Positions 25,974 through 35,418 of a stretch of DNA of 64,000 nucleotides are shown here, piece by piece. The position numbers and the translations under genes are program-made. Positions within the stretch are counted from its first letter, which is position 1; each line of letters starts with the position of its first letter. The stretch spans positions 2,914,001 through 2,978,000 of the forward strand of contig NZ_JACCBM010000001.1 of assembly GCF_013409865.1 (NCBI RefSeq). The letters are read 5' to 3'. The notes beneath the pieces were generated by a model. It was not told the DNA's origin and made no database searches. It saw only the letters and a program-made list of their open reading frames with translations. This DNA is from Herbiconiux flava (GTDB taxonomy: Bacteria > Actinomycetota > Actinomycetes > Actinomycetales > Microbacteriaceae).

Positions 25974-26852
25974 ATGCCTGACCCCACCCCCTTCTCGACG
26001 GCGGTGGTCTCGTGGTTCGCGACCGCGGCGCGGGACCTGCCCTGGCGCCGGCCGGGATTCACGGCCTGGGGCACACTCGTCAGCGAGTTCATGCTGCAGC
26101 AGACGCCGGTGGTGCGGGTGATCCCGCGGCTGGAGGAGTGGCTTACGCGGTGGCCGACGCCTGCGGCTCTGGCGGCCGCTCCTGCCGGTGACGCGGTGCG
26201 GGCGTGGCAGTCGCTCGGGTATCCGCGACGCGCGCTGAACCTGCACGCGTGCGCGGTGGCGATCACGACCCGCTTCGGCGGGGTGGTGCCGCGAGACGTG
26301 CCGTCGCTGCTGTCCCTGCCCGGGGTCGGCGACTACACGGCGCGGGCGGTCGCGGTGTTCGCGTACGGTGACCGGCACCCGGTGGTCGACACGAACATCC
26401 GCCGGGTGATCGCGCGGGCCATCGAGGGTGCGCCGGATGCCGCTGCGCCCAATGCCCGCCGCGACCTGCCGGCGATGACGGCGCTGCTGCCGGAGTCAGA
26501 CTCGTCTGCGGCCCGCTTCAACGCCGGGATGATGGAGCTCGGCGCCCTGGTCTGCACGGCGCGCGCCCCGCGCTGCGACGAGTGCCCCGTGGCCGGCCTC
26601 TGCGCGTGGCGAGCGGCGGGGTACCCGGAGTCCTCCGTCGCTCGGCGACCCGTGCAGAAGAAGTACGAGGGCTCGGACCGCCAGGCGCGGGGCATCGTGC
26701 TCGGCGTGCTCAGGGCCTCCCCCGACCCTGTTCCCCATGCCGCTCTGAGTGATGCCCTTCCCGACTCCGCGCGCCTCGGTCGAGCCCTCTCCGGCCTCCT
26801 GGCCGACGGCCTCCTGATCACTGATTCCGACGACGTCTACGCTCTTCCTTAG
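25974..26852 (+). CDS. mutY: A/G-specific adenine DNA glycosylase
   Basis: 292-residue HhH-GPD base-excision-repair glycosylase that removes adenine opposite 8-oxoguanine. The catalytic Glu lies in VSEFMLQQTPV (about 38), the helix-hairpin-helix is LPGVGDYTARAV (about 115-126) and the catalytic Asp is in HPVVDTNIRRV (about 141). The 4Fe-4S cluster cysteines follow the C-x6-C-x2-C-x5-C spacing in CTARAPRCDECPVAGLC (about 188-204). There is no NUDIX-like C-terminal domain, as usual for the short actinobacterial form. It follows the uridine-kinase-like gene on the same strand. Confidence 0.93.
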   Translation: MPDPTPFSTAVVSWFATAARDLPWRRPGFTAWGTLVSEFMLQQTPVVRVIPRLEEWLTRWPTPAALAAAPAGDAVRAWQSLGYPRRALNLHACAVAITTRFGGVVPRDVPSLLSLPGVGDYTARAVAVFAYGDRHPVVDTNIRRVIARAIEGAPDAAAPNARRDLPAMTALLPESDSSAARFNAGMMELGALVCTARAPRCDECPVAGLCAWRAAGYPESSVARRPVQKKYEGSDRQARGIVLGVLRASPDPVPHAALSDALPDSARLGRALSGLLADGLLITDSDDVYALP

Positions 26853-26858
26853 CTCTCA

Positions 26859-26888
26859 GGGTCGCTCTCGTCTTTCTTGAGGCGACCC
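26859..26888 (+). terminator. Hairpin downstream of mutY
   Basis: GGGTCGC paired with GCGACCC around a loop containing TCTTTCTT, starting seven bases after the mutY stop. Additional CTC/GAG pairing can extend the stem. No U tract after the hairpin. Confidence 0.5.
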
Positions 26889-27017
26889 ATGCCCATCGTC
26901 GGCAAGCGCGAAGCGCGCGGCAGTTCCCCAGCTGCTGCCGCGCACTCCGTGCTTGCCCTCGGCATCATGGCCCGGTCACAAAGTCCAATGTCGGTGGTCT
27001 CTGATTGAATTAACCTC

Positions 27018-28439
27018 ATGAACAGTTCGTCCATCGCCTTCACCGAGGCTCCCGCATTCGACGCCCCGCGCGTCGACTCGCTGGGTGCTCAGTTCGATGC
27101 GGCGATTCAGGATGTTCGGGCCGCCGATGCTCAGATCGCCGCCGCCGAGGCGCTCCGCGTGCGCTACCTTGCCCGGGTGGCCGAGCTGGCCGAGCAGATG
27201 TCGCGCGCCGACGGCAGCGCGGCAACTGCCGCCGGCCGGGAGTGGGCCCACCGCCGCCTTGTCGTCGAAGTGGCCTGCGCGACCAAGCGCAGCGAACGCA
27301 CGACCGCCCGCCTGATCGACGATGCCGAGCACCTCGTGACCGAGCTCTCACTGACCCTCGCGCGGCTTTCGTCGGGTGCCATCTCGTACGCCCACGCCAA
27401 GTCGCTGGTGGCCCACGCCCTCACGATTCCCGTGGATGCTCGGGCCTCCTTCGAGCGCGAGGTGCTCCCCCACGCCGAGTCGCTCCCCGCCCACCGCTTC
27501 GACGACCGCGCCCGCCGCCTGCGGGAGCGCCTGCACCCCGAGTCGATCGCCACGCGCACCCGCGCCGCCCTCGAGGAGCGGCACGTAGCGGTCACGCCCG
27601 AGTGTGACGGCATGGCGACGATCCTTTATCACCTCCCCGCGGTCGACGCCCTCGCGATCGACGACCTGATCGATCGCGTGGCCCGAGCCGCCCGCTCCGA
27701 CGACGACGGCCGCACCCACGCCCAGCGCCGTTGCGACGCCCTCACCGACCTCGTCCTCGCCCGCGGCGACCGCCCGTCGCTGATCCCCACGGTGCTCGTC
27801 ACCATCGCGGCCTCGACCCTCGACGGCTCCCCCGCCTCCCTCCACGGCTACGGCCCCATCGACCCTCACACCGCCCGCCGCCTGGCGAGCCTGGCTCCCA
27901 CCCTTCTCCATGCCGCGGCGCCCACCACCGCCCGCAGCACCGGAAGCTGCAGCGCAAGCAGCACCGGCGGCGCCGCCACCACGATCGTCACGCGGCACCG
28001 CCGCCGGAGCACCGGGTCCGACGGGGCGGGCGGAGCGACGAACATCGCCCCCACCCTCCACTCCGTCTCCCCCACGCACCCCTCCGCCGGCCCGGACGCA
28101 CAGAATGCCGAACACCGTTACAGCGCCTCCCCGGTGGTGCGCACCGTGCTCACCCTGCTCGACGAGACCTGCCGCTTCCCGGGCTGCGGCCGCCGAGCCG
28201 ACCGCTGCGAACTCGATCACACCCACGCCTGGAGCGAGGGCGGCCGCACCACCCCCGACAACCTCGCGCACCTCTGCTCCCGCCACCACCACCTCAAGCA
28301 CGAGGGCGGCTGGCACGTCACCCCCTCCCGCGACGGCACCCGCACGCTCCACTGGACGAGCCCCCGCGGCGCCACCTACACGACGACCCCCGAACTCCAC
28401 TCCCTCACGGCGGAAGCCCCCGACCCACCCCCACACTGA
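27018..28439 (+). CDS. DUF222 (13E12 repeat) HNH endonuclease-like protein
   Basis: 473-residue member of the actinobacterial DUF222/13E12 family. A helical N-terminal DUF222 region spans about residues 20-300. The C-terminal HNH domain includes two zinc-binding cysteine pairs and the nuclease core: CRFPGCGRRADRCELDHTHA (about 385-404), then NLAHLCSRHHHLKHEGGW. Such proteins occur in many copies in actinobacterial genomes and are regarded as selfish or multi-copy elements; activity is seldom tested. Local sequence between about 27900 and 28120 encodes a low-complexity Ser/Thr/Gly stretch. It sits alone on the plus strand between mutY and rbfA. Confidence 0.88.
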   Translation: MNSSSIAFTEAPAFDAPRVDSLGAQFDAAIQDVRAADAQIAAAEALRVRYLARVAELAEQMSRADGSAATAAGREWAHRRLVVEVACATKRSERTTARLIDDAEHLVTELSLTLARLSSGAISYAHAKSLVAHALTIPVDARASFEREVLPHAESLPAHRFDDRARRLRERLHPESIATRTRAALEERHVAVTPECDGMATILYHLPAVDALAIDDLIDRVARAARSDDDGRTHAQRRCDALTDLVLARGDRPSLIPTVLVTIAASTLDGSPASLHGYGPIDPHTARRLASLAPTLLHAAAPTTARSTGSCSASSTGGAATTIVTRHRRRSTGSDGAGGATNIAPTLHSVSPTHPSAGPDAQNAEHRYSASPVVRTVLTLLDETCRFPGCGRRADRCELDHTHAWSEGGRTTPDNLAHLCSRHHHLKHEGGWHVTPSRDGTRTLHWTSPRGATYTTTPELHSLTAEAPDPPPH

Positions 28440-28538
28440 CACCCCCGCCAGACCACGCCAGCCCGCGGTCTTCCCCAGCGCCCCGCTGCACCTCGGCGCC
28501 CCGCTGCACCCCAGCGCGTCGTCGCGCCTGAAACCACG

Positions 28539-28570
28539 AACGGCCCCACCTCTTCCGAGGCAGGGCCATT
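28539..28570 (-). terminator. Hairpin terminator after rbfA, minus-strand specific
   Basis: On the minus-strand RNA, a 14-bp stem (5' arm AAUGGCCCUGCCUC) closes on a GGAA tetraloop with three wobble pairs and no mismatch. On the plus strand the same positions give C-A mismatches. It lies 23 bp past the rbfA stop codon, so it is a good candidate for the end of the nusA-infB-rbfA transcript. Confidence 0.65.
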
Positions 28571-28592
28571 CGCACCGGGTGCGCCGGAGGAG

Positions 28593-29027
28593 CTAGTCCT
28601 CCTCGATCACCTTCGGCTTCACGTAGGGGTCCTCGTCGCCGGCGTACTGCGCCTTCTTCGCCAGGCCCTCGACCTCGGCGTCACGAGCGCGCGCCTGAGC
28701 GAGCAGATCGTCGAGCACCTTCGCGTTCTCCGGCAGCGCATCCGCGATGAACTCCAGCGACGGAGTCAGGCGAGCCGTGATGTTCTTGCCGACCTCGCTG
28801 CGCAGCATGCCGGTCGCCGACTTCAGAGCCGCGGCCGAATCGGCCCGCTCCTGGTCGTCGCCGTAGACCGTGTAGAAGATCGACGCGTGCTGCAGGTCAC
28901 CCGTCACCCGCACATCCGTGATGGTGACGAACCCGAGCCGCGGGTCTTTGATGCCCTTCTCGAGGCGCTTCGCCACGATGACCTTGATGCGGTCCGCCAT
29001 CTTGGCGGCACGAGCCGGATCGGCCAT
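28593..29027 (-). CDS. rbfA: 30S ribosome-binding factor A
   Basis: 144-residue KH-fold cold-shock assembly factor that helps mature the 5' end of 16S rRNA. The sequence has the RbfA core: DRIKVIVAKRLEKGIKDPRLG (about 12-32), VTITDVRVTGDLQHASIFYTVYG (about 33-56) and GMLRSEVGKNITARLTPSLEF (about 75-95). The start is ATG 29027 (MADPARAAKMAD), spaced correctly behind GAGAGAGGG; an ATG two codons upstream overlaps that site. It follows infB by 117 bp. Confidence 0.93.
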   Translation of the reverse strand: MADPARAAKMADRIKVIVAKRLEKGIKDPRLGFVTITDVRVTGDLQHASIFYTVYGDDQERADSAAALKSATGMLRSEVGKNITARLTPSLEFIADALPENAKVLDDLLAQARARDAEVEGLAKKAQYAGDEDPYVKPKVIEED

Positions 29028-29144
29028 GATCATCCCTCTCTCTGAATCGTAGACCTCTGAATACGGGATCTCTGTATATGGGAGGAGGAGTGATGCGAAC
29101 ATGCCGCACCACTCCTCCGTCAGCTCACGCTGCTCCAGCCGAGG

Positions 29145-32024
29145 CTAGACGCGCGGCTTCTCCTTCATCTCGATCGTCTCGATCTCGTCGCCGATCTGGA
29201 TGTCGTTGAACTTGCCGAGACCGATACCGGCCTCGAAGTCCGTACGAACCTCGGTGACGTCGTCCTTGAATCGACGCAGCGACTCGATGGCCAGGTTGTC
29301 CCCGACCACGACACCCTCGCGGATGACACGCGCCTTGGCGTTTCGCGTGATCGTTCCCGACCGCACGATGACACCGGCGATGTTGCCGAACTTCGAGGAG
29401 CGGAAGATCTCGCGGATCTCCGCGACACCCGACTGCACCTCTTCGAACTCCGGCTTCAGCATGCCCTTCAGCGACGACTCGATGTCGTCGAGCGCGTTGT
29501 AGATGACCGAGTAGAACCGGATGTCCACACCCTCGCGAGCGGCGCGCTCGCGCGCCTTCGTGTCGGGACGCACGTTGAAGCCGATGATGATGGCGTTGTC
29601 GACCGTGGCGAGGTTGACGTCGCTCTCGGTGACCGCACCCACACCGCGGTGGATGATGCGCAGCTGAACGCTGTCGTCGACCTCGATCTTGAGCAGCGAC
29701 TCCTCGAGTGCCTCGACCGCACCGGAGACGTCACCCTTGATGATGAGGTTGAGCGCTTCGACCTTGCCCTCTTCGAGTGCACGGGTGAAGTCCTCGAGCG
29801 AGATGCGCTTGCGGGCCTTGGCCAGCGAGGCGTTGCGCTCGGCGGCTTCACGCTTCTCAGCGATCTGACGGGCCGTGCGGTCCTCCTCGGTGACGAGGAA
29901 GGTGTCACCGGCTCGCGGAACACTGGAGAGGCCCTGGACCTGCACCGGACGCGACGGGGTCGCCTCGGTGACGGTCTCGCCGTTCTCGTCGACCATCGCA
30001 CGGACGCGGCCGTAGGCCGTTCCCGCCACGATCGCGTCGCCGACCCGGAGGGTTCCGGACTGGATGAGCACGGTCGCGACCGCACCACGGCCCTTGTCGA
30101 GCTTGGCTTCGATCGCCACGCCACGCGCATCCTTGTTCGGGTTGGCCCGCAGGTCGAGACCGGCGTCGGCGGTGAGGAGCACTGCGTCGAGCAGGTCCTG
30201 GATACCGATGTCGTTGCGCGCCGACACGTCGACGAACATGACGTCTCCGCCGTACTCCTCGGCGACCAGGTTGTACTCGGTCAGCTGCTGGCGCACCTTG
30301 GCCGGGTTGGCGTCGGGCTTGTCGATCTTGTTGACCGCGACCACGATCGGCACGTTGGCCGCCTGGGCGTGGTTCAGCGCCTCGATCGTCTGCGGCATGA
30401 TGCCGTCGTCAGCCGCCACCACGAGGATCGCGATGTCGGTGACCTGGGCACCACGAGCACGCATGGCGGTGAACGCCTCGTGACCGGGGGTGTCGATGAA
30501 GGTGATCGGACGCTCGATGCCCTCGTGCTCGGTGACCACCTGGTACGCACCGATGTGCTGGGTGATGCCACCGGCCTCGCCCGCCACGACGTTCGCGTTG
30601 CGGATGGCGTCGAGCAGTCGCGTCTTACCGTGGTCGACGTGACCCATGACGGTGACGACCGGGGGACGGATCTCCAGGTCTTCGTCGGTCTCGTCTTCCA
30701 GCTCCTGGTCGAGGTCGATGTCGAAGCCCTCGAGAAGCTCGCGGTCCTCCTCCTCCGGCGACACGATCATGATCTTGTAGCCGAGCTCTTCACCGAGCAC
30801 CTGGAAGGTGGCCTCGTCGAGCGACTCGGTCGCCGTCGCCATCTCACCGAGGTGGAACAGCACGGTCACCAGGTTGCCCGGGCTCGCGTCGATCTTGTCG
30901 GCGAAGTCGGTGATCGAGGCACCACGACGCAGGCGGACGACGGTGTTGCCGTCTCCGCGGGGGACGCTGACGCCACCCAGCGACGGGGCTTCGCGCAGCT
31001 CGAACTCGGCCCTCTTCGTCCGCTTGGACTTGCGGGCCTTGCTCTTGCCGCCACCGCGACCGAACGCACCGGCGGTTCCACCACCGGGGCCACGGCCACG
31101 ACCGCCGGCACCCGGACGCGGCGCGAAGCCACCGGGGGCGCCACCGGGACGGAACCCGGGCGAGCCGGGAGCCGGACGAGCGCCGCCACCCTGGGGAGCG
31201 CCGGGGCGGAAGCCCGCACCGGTGCCGGGGCGCTGGAAGCCCGTGGGGCGAGGAGCACCCGGACGGGGCGAACCGGGACGCGGAGCGCTCGGACGAGGAG
31301 CACCGGGACGCGGGATGGCGCCACCGGCGCCACCACCCGAACCGCTGCGACCCATGCCCTGCTGGCTGGCGAAGGGGTTGTTGCCCGGGCGCGGTGCGCC
31401 GGGACGCTGCATGCCCTGCTGGCTGGCGAACGGGTTGTTGCCGGGGCGCGGGATGCCGGGACGCGGTCCACCGGGGCGGGGCGCAGCGGAGTCACCGGAG
31501 GCAGCGGGGGCGGCCGGAGCCGCAGGAGTCGCCGAGCCGGACGCCGTGGGGGCGTCGGTCGAGGACTTCGGTGCCGGAGCGGCCGCGGAGGGCGCAGCCG
31601 GGGCAGCGGCGGCCGGAGTCGCCGGAGCGGCAGCGGCGGCGCGCTCGGCCGGAGCCGAAGCAGGTGCGGCGGCCGAAGCAGGTGCGGCCGGAGCAGCGGG
31701 CGCGGCGGGTGCCGGCGTCGAGCTGCGGCCGGCCGAGGGGCCGGGAGCCGGAGCGCCGGGACGAGCGCCACCGGGGCGGGGCCCGGACGACGACGACTTC
31801 GGTGCAGCCGAGGACGAACCGGCAGCCGGAGCGGACGAGCCGCCGGAAGCGGCGCCGGCGCCGGCCTTGATCAGTGCCTCTTTGAGGCGACGAGCCACGG
31901 GAGGCTCGATGCTCGACGAGGGGCCCTTGACGAACTGACCCATCTCCTTGAGCGTCGCAAGGGCGACCTTGCTGTCGACACCGAGCTCGGCGGCGACTTC
32001 ATGTACACGTGGTTTTGCAGCCAC
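29145..32024 (-). CDS. infB: Translation initiation factor IF-2
   Basis: 959-residue GTPase that places fMet-tRNA on the 30S subunit. The start is GTG 32024 with AGGAGAATT just upstream. The N-terminal IF2_N helix bundle is [26 protein letters not shown] (about 4-29). A long Ala/Pro/Gly/Arg low-complexity region (about 50-340) holds a 42-bp direct repeat encoding [12 protein letters not shown] twice. A second IF2_N module precedes the G domain. G motifs are [13 protein letters not shown] (about 456), DTPGHEA and NKIDKPDA. Domains II, III and C-terminal tRNA-binding domain IV follow. It belongs to the nusA-ylxR-infB-rbfA operon. Confidence 0.96.
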   Translation of the reverse strand: MAAKPRVHEVAAELGVDSKVALATLKEMGQFVKGPSSSIEPPVARRLKEALIKAGAGAASGGSSAPAAGSSSAAPKSSSSGPRPGGARPGAPAPGPSAGRSSTPAPAAPAAPAAPASAAAPASAPAERAAAAAPATPAAAAPAAPSAAAPAPKSSTDAPTASGSATPAAPAAPAASGDSAAPRPGGPRPGIPRPGNNPFASQQGMQRPGAPRPGNNPFASQQGMGRSGSGGGAGGAIPRPGAPRPSAPRPGSPRPGAPRPTGFQRPGTGAGFRPGAPQGGGARPAPGSPGFRPGGAPGGFAPRPGAGGRGRGPGGGTAGAFGRGGGKSKARKSKRTKRAEFELREAPSLGGVSVPRGDGNTVVRLRRGASITDFADKIDASPGNLVTVLFHLGEMATATESLDEATFQVLGEELGYKIMIVSPEEEDRELLEGFDIDLDQELEDETDEDLEIRPPVVTVMGHVDHGKTRLLDAIRNANVVAGEAGGITQHIGAYQVVTEHEGIERPITFIDTPGHEAFTAMRARGAQVTDIAILVVAADDGIMPQTIEALNHAQAANVPIVVAVNKIDKPDANPAKVRQQLTEYNLVAEEYGGDVMFVDVSARNDIGIQDLLDAVLLTADAGLDLRANPNKDARGVAIEAKLDKGRGAVATVLIQSGTLRVGDAIVAGTAYGRVRAMVDENGETVTEATPSRPVQVQGLSSVPRAGDTFLVTEEDRTARQIAEKREAAERNASLAKARKRISLEDFTRALEEGKVEALNLIIKGDVSGAVEALEESLLKIEVDDSVQLRIIHRGVGAVTESDVNLATVDNAIIIGFNVRPDTKARERAAREGVDIRFYSVIYNALDDIESSLKGMLKPEFEEVQSGVAEIREIFRSSKFGNIAGVIVRSGTITRNAKARVIREGVVVGDNLAIESLRRFKDDVTEVRTDFEAGIGLGKFNDIQIGDEIETIEMKEKPRV
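31353..31451. repeat. 42-bp direct repeat (57-bp period) inside the infB linker
   Basis: Copies at 31353-31394 and 31410-31451 differ at two positions; each begins CATGCCCTGCTGGCTGGCGA. They encode the repeated [14 protein letters not shown] segment of the IF-2 N-terminal linker. Confidence 0.85.
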
Positions 32025-32106
32025 AATTCTCCTGTCTGGATGGCCCACCCAGACAGGGCAGGCCGTTAGTAGCGGACGGGTCTCATTTCGAGCCGCTCAT
32101 CAGTTG

Positions 32107-32382
32107 TCACTCATGGTTCACGGTGCCGTTCAGCCTGTTCTCTAATGTTGTCGTCTCGAGTGTTCCGTCCACCCGGAGCGCACGCCCGAAAACGCGACGC
32201 GTGACCGCGAGGTGGAAGCACGCGAGTGTCGGATGCAACCATGCGCCTCGCCCGGGAAGTGTGGCCGTCTCATCGACGACCAGAGCTTGTCCAACAGGAA
32301 CGACGTTCCTGGCGACGACCCTCAGCAAAGAGGACCGTGAGGCGCGCGCACGACATCCGACGCACGTTCTAACGGGTTCCAT
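32107..32382 (-). CDS. ylxR: YlxR family RNA-binding protein (DUF448)
   Basis: 91-residue protein with the YlxR fold: MEPVRTCVGCRARASRSSLLRVV at the N-terminus (CVGCR motif) and PGRGAWLHPTLACFHLAVTRR, the GRGA(Y/W)xHP signature. YlxR proteins bind RNA or nucleoid DNA and act near RNase P and ribosome assembly. Position between nusA and infB is the conserved one. The start is ATG 32382. Confidence 0.92.
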   Translation of the reverse strand: MEPVRTCVGCRARASRSSLLRVVARNVVPVGQALVVDETATLPGRGAWLHPTLACFHLAVTRRVFGRALRVDGTLETTTLENRLNGTVNHE

Positions 32383-32435
32383 GGTACTCCATATTCCCGG
32401 AGCGGCCGTCGGGGCCCGCTCCGGACGTGCGCCGA

Positions 32436-33434
32436 TCAGTCGCCGTCGAGGATGCTGTCGGGCTGGATGTCGATCTTCGCGCCCGTGAGCTTCGCGGCGA
32501 GTCGGGCGTTCTGACCCTCCTTGCCGATGGCCAGCGAGAGCTGGTAGTCGGGCACCAGGGCGCGCACGGCCTTGGTGGCCTGATCGATCACGAAGGCGCT
32601 CGAGACCTTGGCAGGCGAGAGCGCGTTGGCGACGAAGGTCGGCAGGTCTTCCGAGTAGTCGACGATGTCGATCTTCTCGGCACCGAGCTCGGACGTGACG
32701 GCCCGGACACGCTGGCCCAGCTCACCGATGCAGGCGCCCTTGGCGTTCACACCGGGCTCCGTGGCCCGCACCGCGATCTTCGTGCGGTGGCCGGCCTCGC
32801 GGGCGAGCGAGACGATCTCCACGACGCCCGAAGCGATCTCGGGCACCTCGAGGGCGAAGAGCTTGCGTACGAGCGACGGGTGCGTGCGCGAGACGGTGAT
32901 CGACGGACCCTTCGGCCCCTTGGCGACGCTCGTGACGTACACGCGGATGCGCGAGCCGTGCGCGTAGACCTCGCCCGGCACCTGCTCCTCGGGGGGCATG
33001 ATGGCCTCGATCGTGCCGAGGTCGACGTGGATCATCCGCGGGTTGGGGCCCTGCTGGATGACGCCCGCGACGATGTCGCCCTCACGGCCCTTGAACTCGC
33101 CGAGCACCTTGTCGTCGCCGATGTCGCGCAGCCGCTGGTTGATGACCTGTTTGGCGGCGAAGGCGGCGATGCGGCCGAAGTCGCTCGGGTTCTCCTCGGC
33201 CTCGCCGATGAGCACGCCGTCCTCGTCGAGCTCGGGCACGAAGATGCCGATGTGACCCGTCTTGCGGTCGAGGTGCACGCGCGCCGAGTCGGTGCCGTCC
33301 TCGGTGGTCGCCGGGCGGTCGGTGTGCTTGAGGAATGCGGTCAGGATCGCCTGCTCGATGATTCCCACGAGTTCCTCGAAGGGAATCTCTCGTTCACGCT
33401 CCAAGAGGCGTAAGACGCTGAGGTCGATGTCCAC
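32436..33434 (-). CDS. nusA: Transcription termination/antitermination factor NusA
   Basis: 332-residue RNA polymerase-binding factor. The start is GTG 33434 with AGAGGAGG upstream; it gives the typical VDIDLSVLRLLEREREIPFEELV. Domains in order: NTD (about 1-125), S1 (about 130-200, with VAGVIQQGPNPRMIHVDLG), KH1 and KH2 (about 200-330, with GACIGELGQRVRAVTSELGAEKIDIVD and SLAIGKEGQNARLAAKLTG). No acidic repeat follows KH2, as in other actinobacteria. There is no rimP between proS and this gene, which is the usual position. Confidence 0.95.
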   Translation of the reverse strand: MDIDLSVLRLLEREREIPFEELVGIIEQAILTAFLKHTDRPATTEDGTDSARVHLDRKTGHIGIFVPELDEDGVLIGEAEENPSDFGRIAAFAAKQVINQRLRDIGDDKVLGEFKGREGDIVAGVIQQGPNPRMIHVDLGTIEAIMPPEEQVPGEVYAHGSRIRVYVTSVAKGPKGPSITVSRTHPSLVRKLFALEVPEIASGVVEIVSLAREAGHRTKIAVRATEPGVNAKGACIGELGQRVRAVTSELGAEKIDIVDYSEDLPTFVANALSPAKVSSAFVIDQATKAVRALVPDYQLSLAIGKEGQNARLAAKLTGAKIDIQPDSILDGD

Positions 33435-33462
33435 TTCCGGCCTCCTCTGTTCAGATCTGTCG

Positions 33463-33481
33463 CCGCCGATGTCTCCGGCGG
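33463..33481 (-). terminator. Small hairpin between proS and nusA
   Basis: CCGCCG / CGGCGG arms (6 bp) with a 7-nt loop, lying in the 60-bp gap between the proS stop and the nusA start on the minus strand. It could weaken readthrough or sit in the nusA leader. Only position supports this. Confidence 0.35.
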
Positions 33482-33494
33482 TCAAACGGAAAGA

Positions 33495-35258
33495 CTACCC
33501 GAAGCTCGCGGCGACGTCATCCAGCGCGACCTGGGTGCGCTCCCCCGTCGCCCGATCCCACAGCTCGACGACGCCCTCGGCGACCCCGCGGCCGACGATC
33601 ACGATGCGCGGAACGCCGATCAGCTCGGCGTCGCCGAACTTCACGCCGGGGCTCACCTTGGGGCGGTCGTCGAAGAGCACGTCGAGGCCCTTCGCCTCGA
33701 GGTCGGCGACGACCGACTCGGCCGCCTGGTAGATCTCGGCGTCCCGCCCCGTCGCGATTACGTGCACGTCGAAGGGGGCGACCGACGGCGGCCAGATGAG
33801 GCCCTTCTCGTCGTTGTTCAGCTCCGCGATGATGGCGAGGATGCGCGTGACGCCGATCCCGTAGGAGCCCATCGTCACCGTGACGAGCTTGCCGTTCTCG
33901 TCGAGCACCTTGAGGCCCAGCGCCTCGGCGTACTTGCGGCCGAGCTGGAAGACGTGGCCGATCTCCATGCCGCGGGCGAGCTCCACCGGCCCCGACCCGT
34001 CGGGAGCGGGGTCGCCCGGCCGCACCTCGGCCACCTCGACGGTGCCGTCGGCGGTGAAGTCGCGCCCGGCCACGAGGCCGAACACATGCTTGCCGTGCAC
34101 GTTCGCGCCGGTGATCCAGCCGCTGCCGTCGACCACCCGGGGGTCGACGAGGTAGCGGATACCCGTGCTCGACTCCTCGCCGAGCACCGCACCCTCGGGC
34201 GTCCAGGGCCCGATGTAGCCCTTGACCAGGCCGGGGTTCTTGGCGAAGTCGGCCTCCGTGGCCGCCTCGACCTCGGCGGGTGCGAAGGCGACTTCGGCGC
34301 GCTTGAGGTCGACCTCGCGGTCACCGGGGAGACCGACGACGACGACCTCGCGGGTGCCGTCGAGGTTCACGAGGGCGAGCACGACGTTCTTCAGCGTGTC
34401 GGCCGCCGTCCACGACCGGCCGTCGGGCCGGGGGTGCGAAGCGTTGGCCGCGTCGACGAGCGTCTGGATGGTGGGCGTCTCGGGGGTGTCGTGCACCTCG
34501 GCCGGGGTGAGGCCCTCGAACGAGCGCGGCTCGGGTGCGAGCGTGGTGAACGCCTCGACGTTGGCCGCGTAGCCGCCGGCCGAGCGCACGAAGGTGTCTT
34601 CACCGACGGGCGTGGGGTGCAGGAACTCCTCACTCTTCGAGCCGCCCATGGCGCCCGCGTCGGCCTTCACGATCACGTACTCGAGGCCGAGGCGCGTGAA
34701 GATGCGCTCGTAGGCGTCGCGCTGGGCCTGGTAGCTCGTGTCGAGCCCGGCGTCGGTGTAGTCGAACGAGTACGCGTCTTTCATCGTGAACTCGCGGCCG
34801 CGCAGGAGGCCGGCTCGGGGCCGGGCCTCGTCGCGGTACTTGTCCTGGATCTGGTAGATCGACAGCGGAAGGTCTTTGTAGCTGTTGTAGAGGTCTTTCA
34901 CGAGCAGGGTGAAGACCTCCTCGTGCGTGGGCGCGAGCACGTAGCCCGCGTCCTTGCGGTCGGAGAGCCGGAACATGCCGGGACCGTACTCGGTGTAGCG
35001 GCCGGTGACCTCGTAGGGCTCCTTGGGCAACAGCGCGGGGAAGTGCACCTCGAAGGCGCCGGCGGCCTCCATCTCCTCGCGGATGATCGCCTCGATCTTC
35101 GCCTTCACCCGGAGGCCCAGCGGCAGCCAGGCGAAGATGCCCGGCGCCTGGCGTCGGATGTAGCCGGCGCGCACGAGCAGCACATGGCTCGCGACCTCAG
35201 CGTCGGAGGGCGATTCCCGCAGCGTGCGGAGGAAGTAGTTGGACAGGCGAGTAGGCAC
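33495..35258 (-). CDS. proS: Prolyl-tRNA synthetase
   Basis: 587-residue class II synthetase charging tRNA-Pro. Motif 1 region is [23 protein letters not shown] (about 27-49); motif 2 is around [26 protein letters not shown] (about 137-163, with KYRDE); motif 3 with [12 protein letters not shown] (about 455-466) is intact. Between motifs 2 and 3 lies a bacterial-type insertion (editing) domain, about residues 230-400, and the C-terminal anticodon domain ends [11 protein letters not shown]. The GTG start at 35258 gives [18 protein letters not shown]. It precedes nusA by 60 bp. Confidence 0.96.
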   Translation of the reverse strand: MPTRLSNYFLRTLRESPSDAEVASHVLLVRAGYIRRQAPGIFAWLPLGLRVKAKIEAIIREEMEAAGAFEVHFPALLPKEPYEVTGRYTEYGPGMFRLSDRKDAGYVLAPTHEEVFTLLVKDLYNSYKDLPLSIYQIQDKYRDEARPRAGLLRGREFTMKDAYSFDYTDAGLDTSYQAQRDAYERIFTRLGLEYVIVKADAGAMGGSKSEEFLHPTPVGEDTFVRSAGGYAANVEAFTTLAPEPRSFEGLTPAEVHDTPETPTIQTLVDAANASHPRPDGRSWTAADTLKNVVLALVNLDGTREVVVVGLPGDREVDLKRAEVAFAPAEVEAATEADFAKNPGLVKGYIGPWTPEGAVLGEESSTGIRYLVDPRVVDGSGWITGANVHGKHVFGLVAGRDFTADGTVEVAEVRPGDPAPDGSGPVELARGMEIGHVFQLGRKYAEALGLKVLDENGKLVTVTMGSYGIGVTRILAIIAELNNDEKGLIWPPSVAPFDVHVIATGRDAEIYQAAESVVADLEAKGLDVLFDDRPKVSPGVKFGDAELIGVPRIVIVGRGVAEGVVELWDRATGERTQVALDDVAASFG

Positions 35259-35418
35259 GCACCCACTCTAGCCAGCCCCGCCGACGCGCTCACATCGGCC
35301 ACCGCAGCTGTGCACAACTCCCGTTATCCCTCCTCCACAGAGCGACGGATGCTCGTCCCTCTCCACAGATCACCGCCCCACACCTCGGCGGCCGACGAGG
35401 GCGCCCTACCCTCACGGC

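Noticed and set aside
35309..35391. DnaA-box-like TGTGCACAA and repeated CTCCACAGA upstream of the Ogt gene
   Set aside because: Only one site is within one base of the actinobacterial box and there is no dnaA/dnaN nearby; an origin is not supported.
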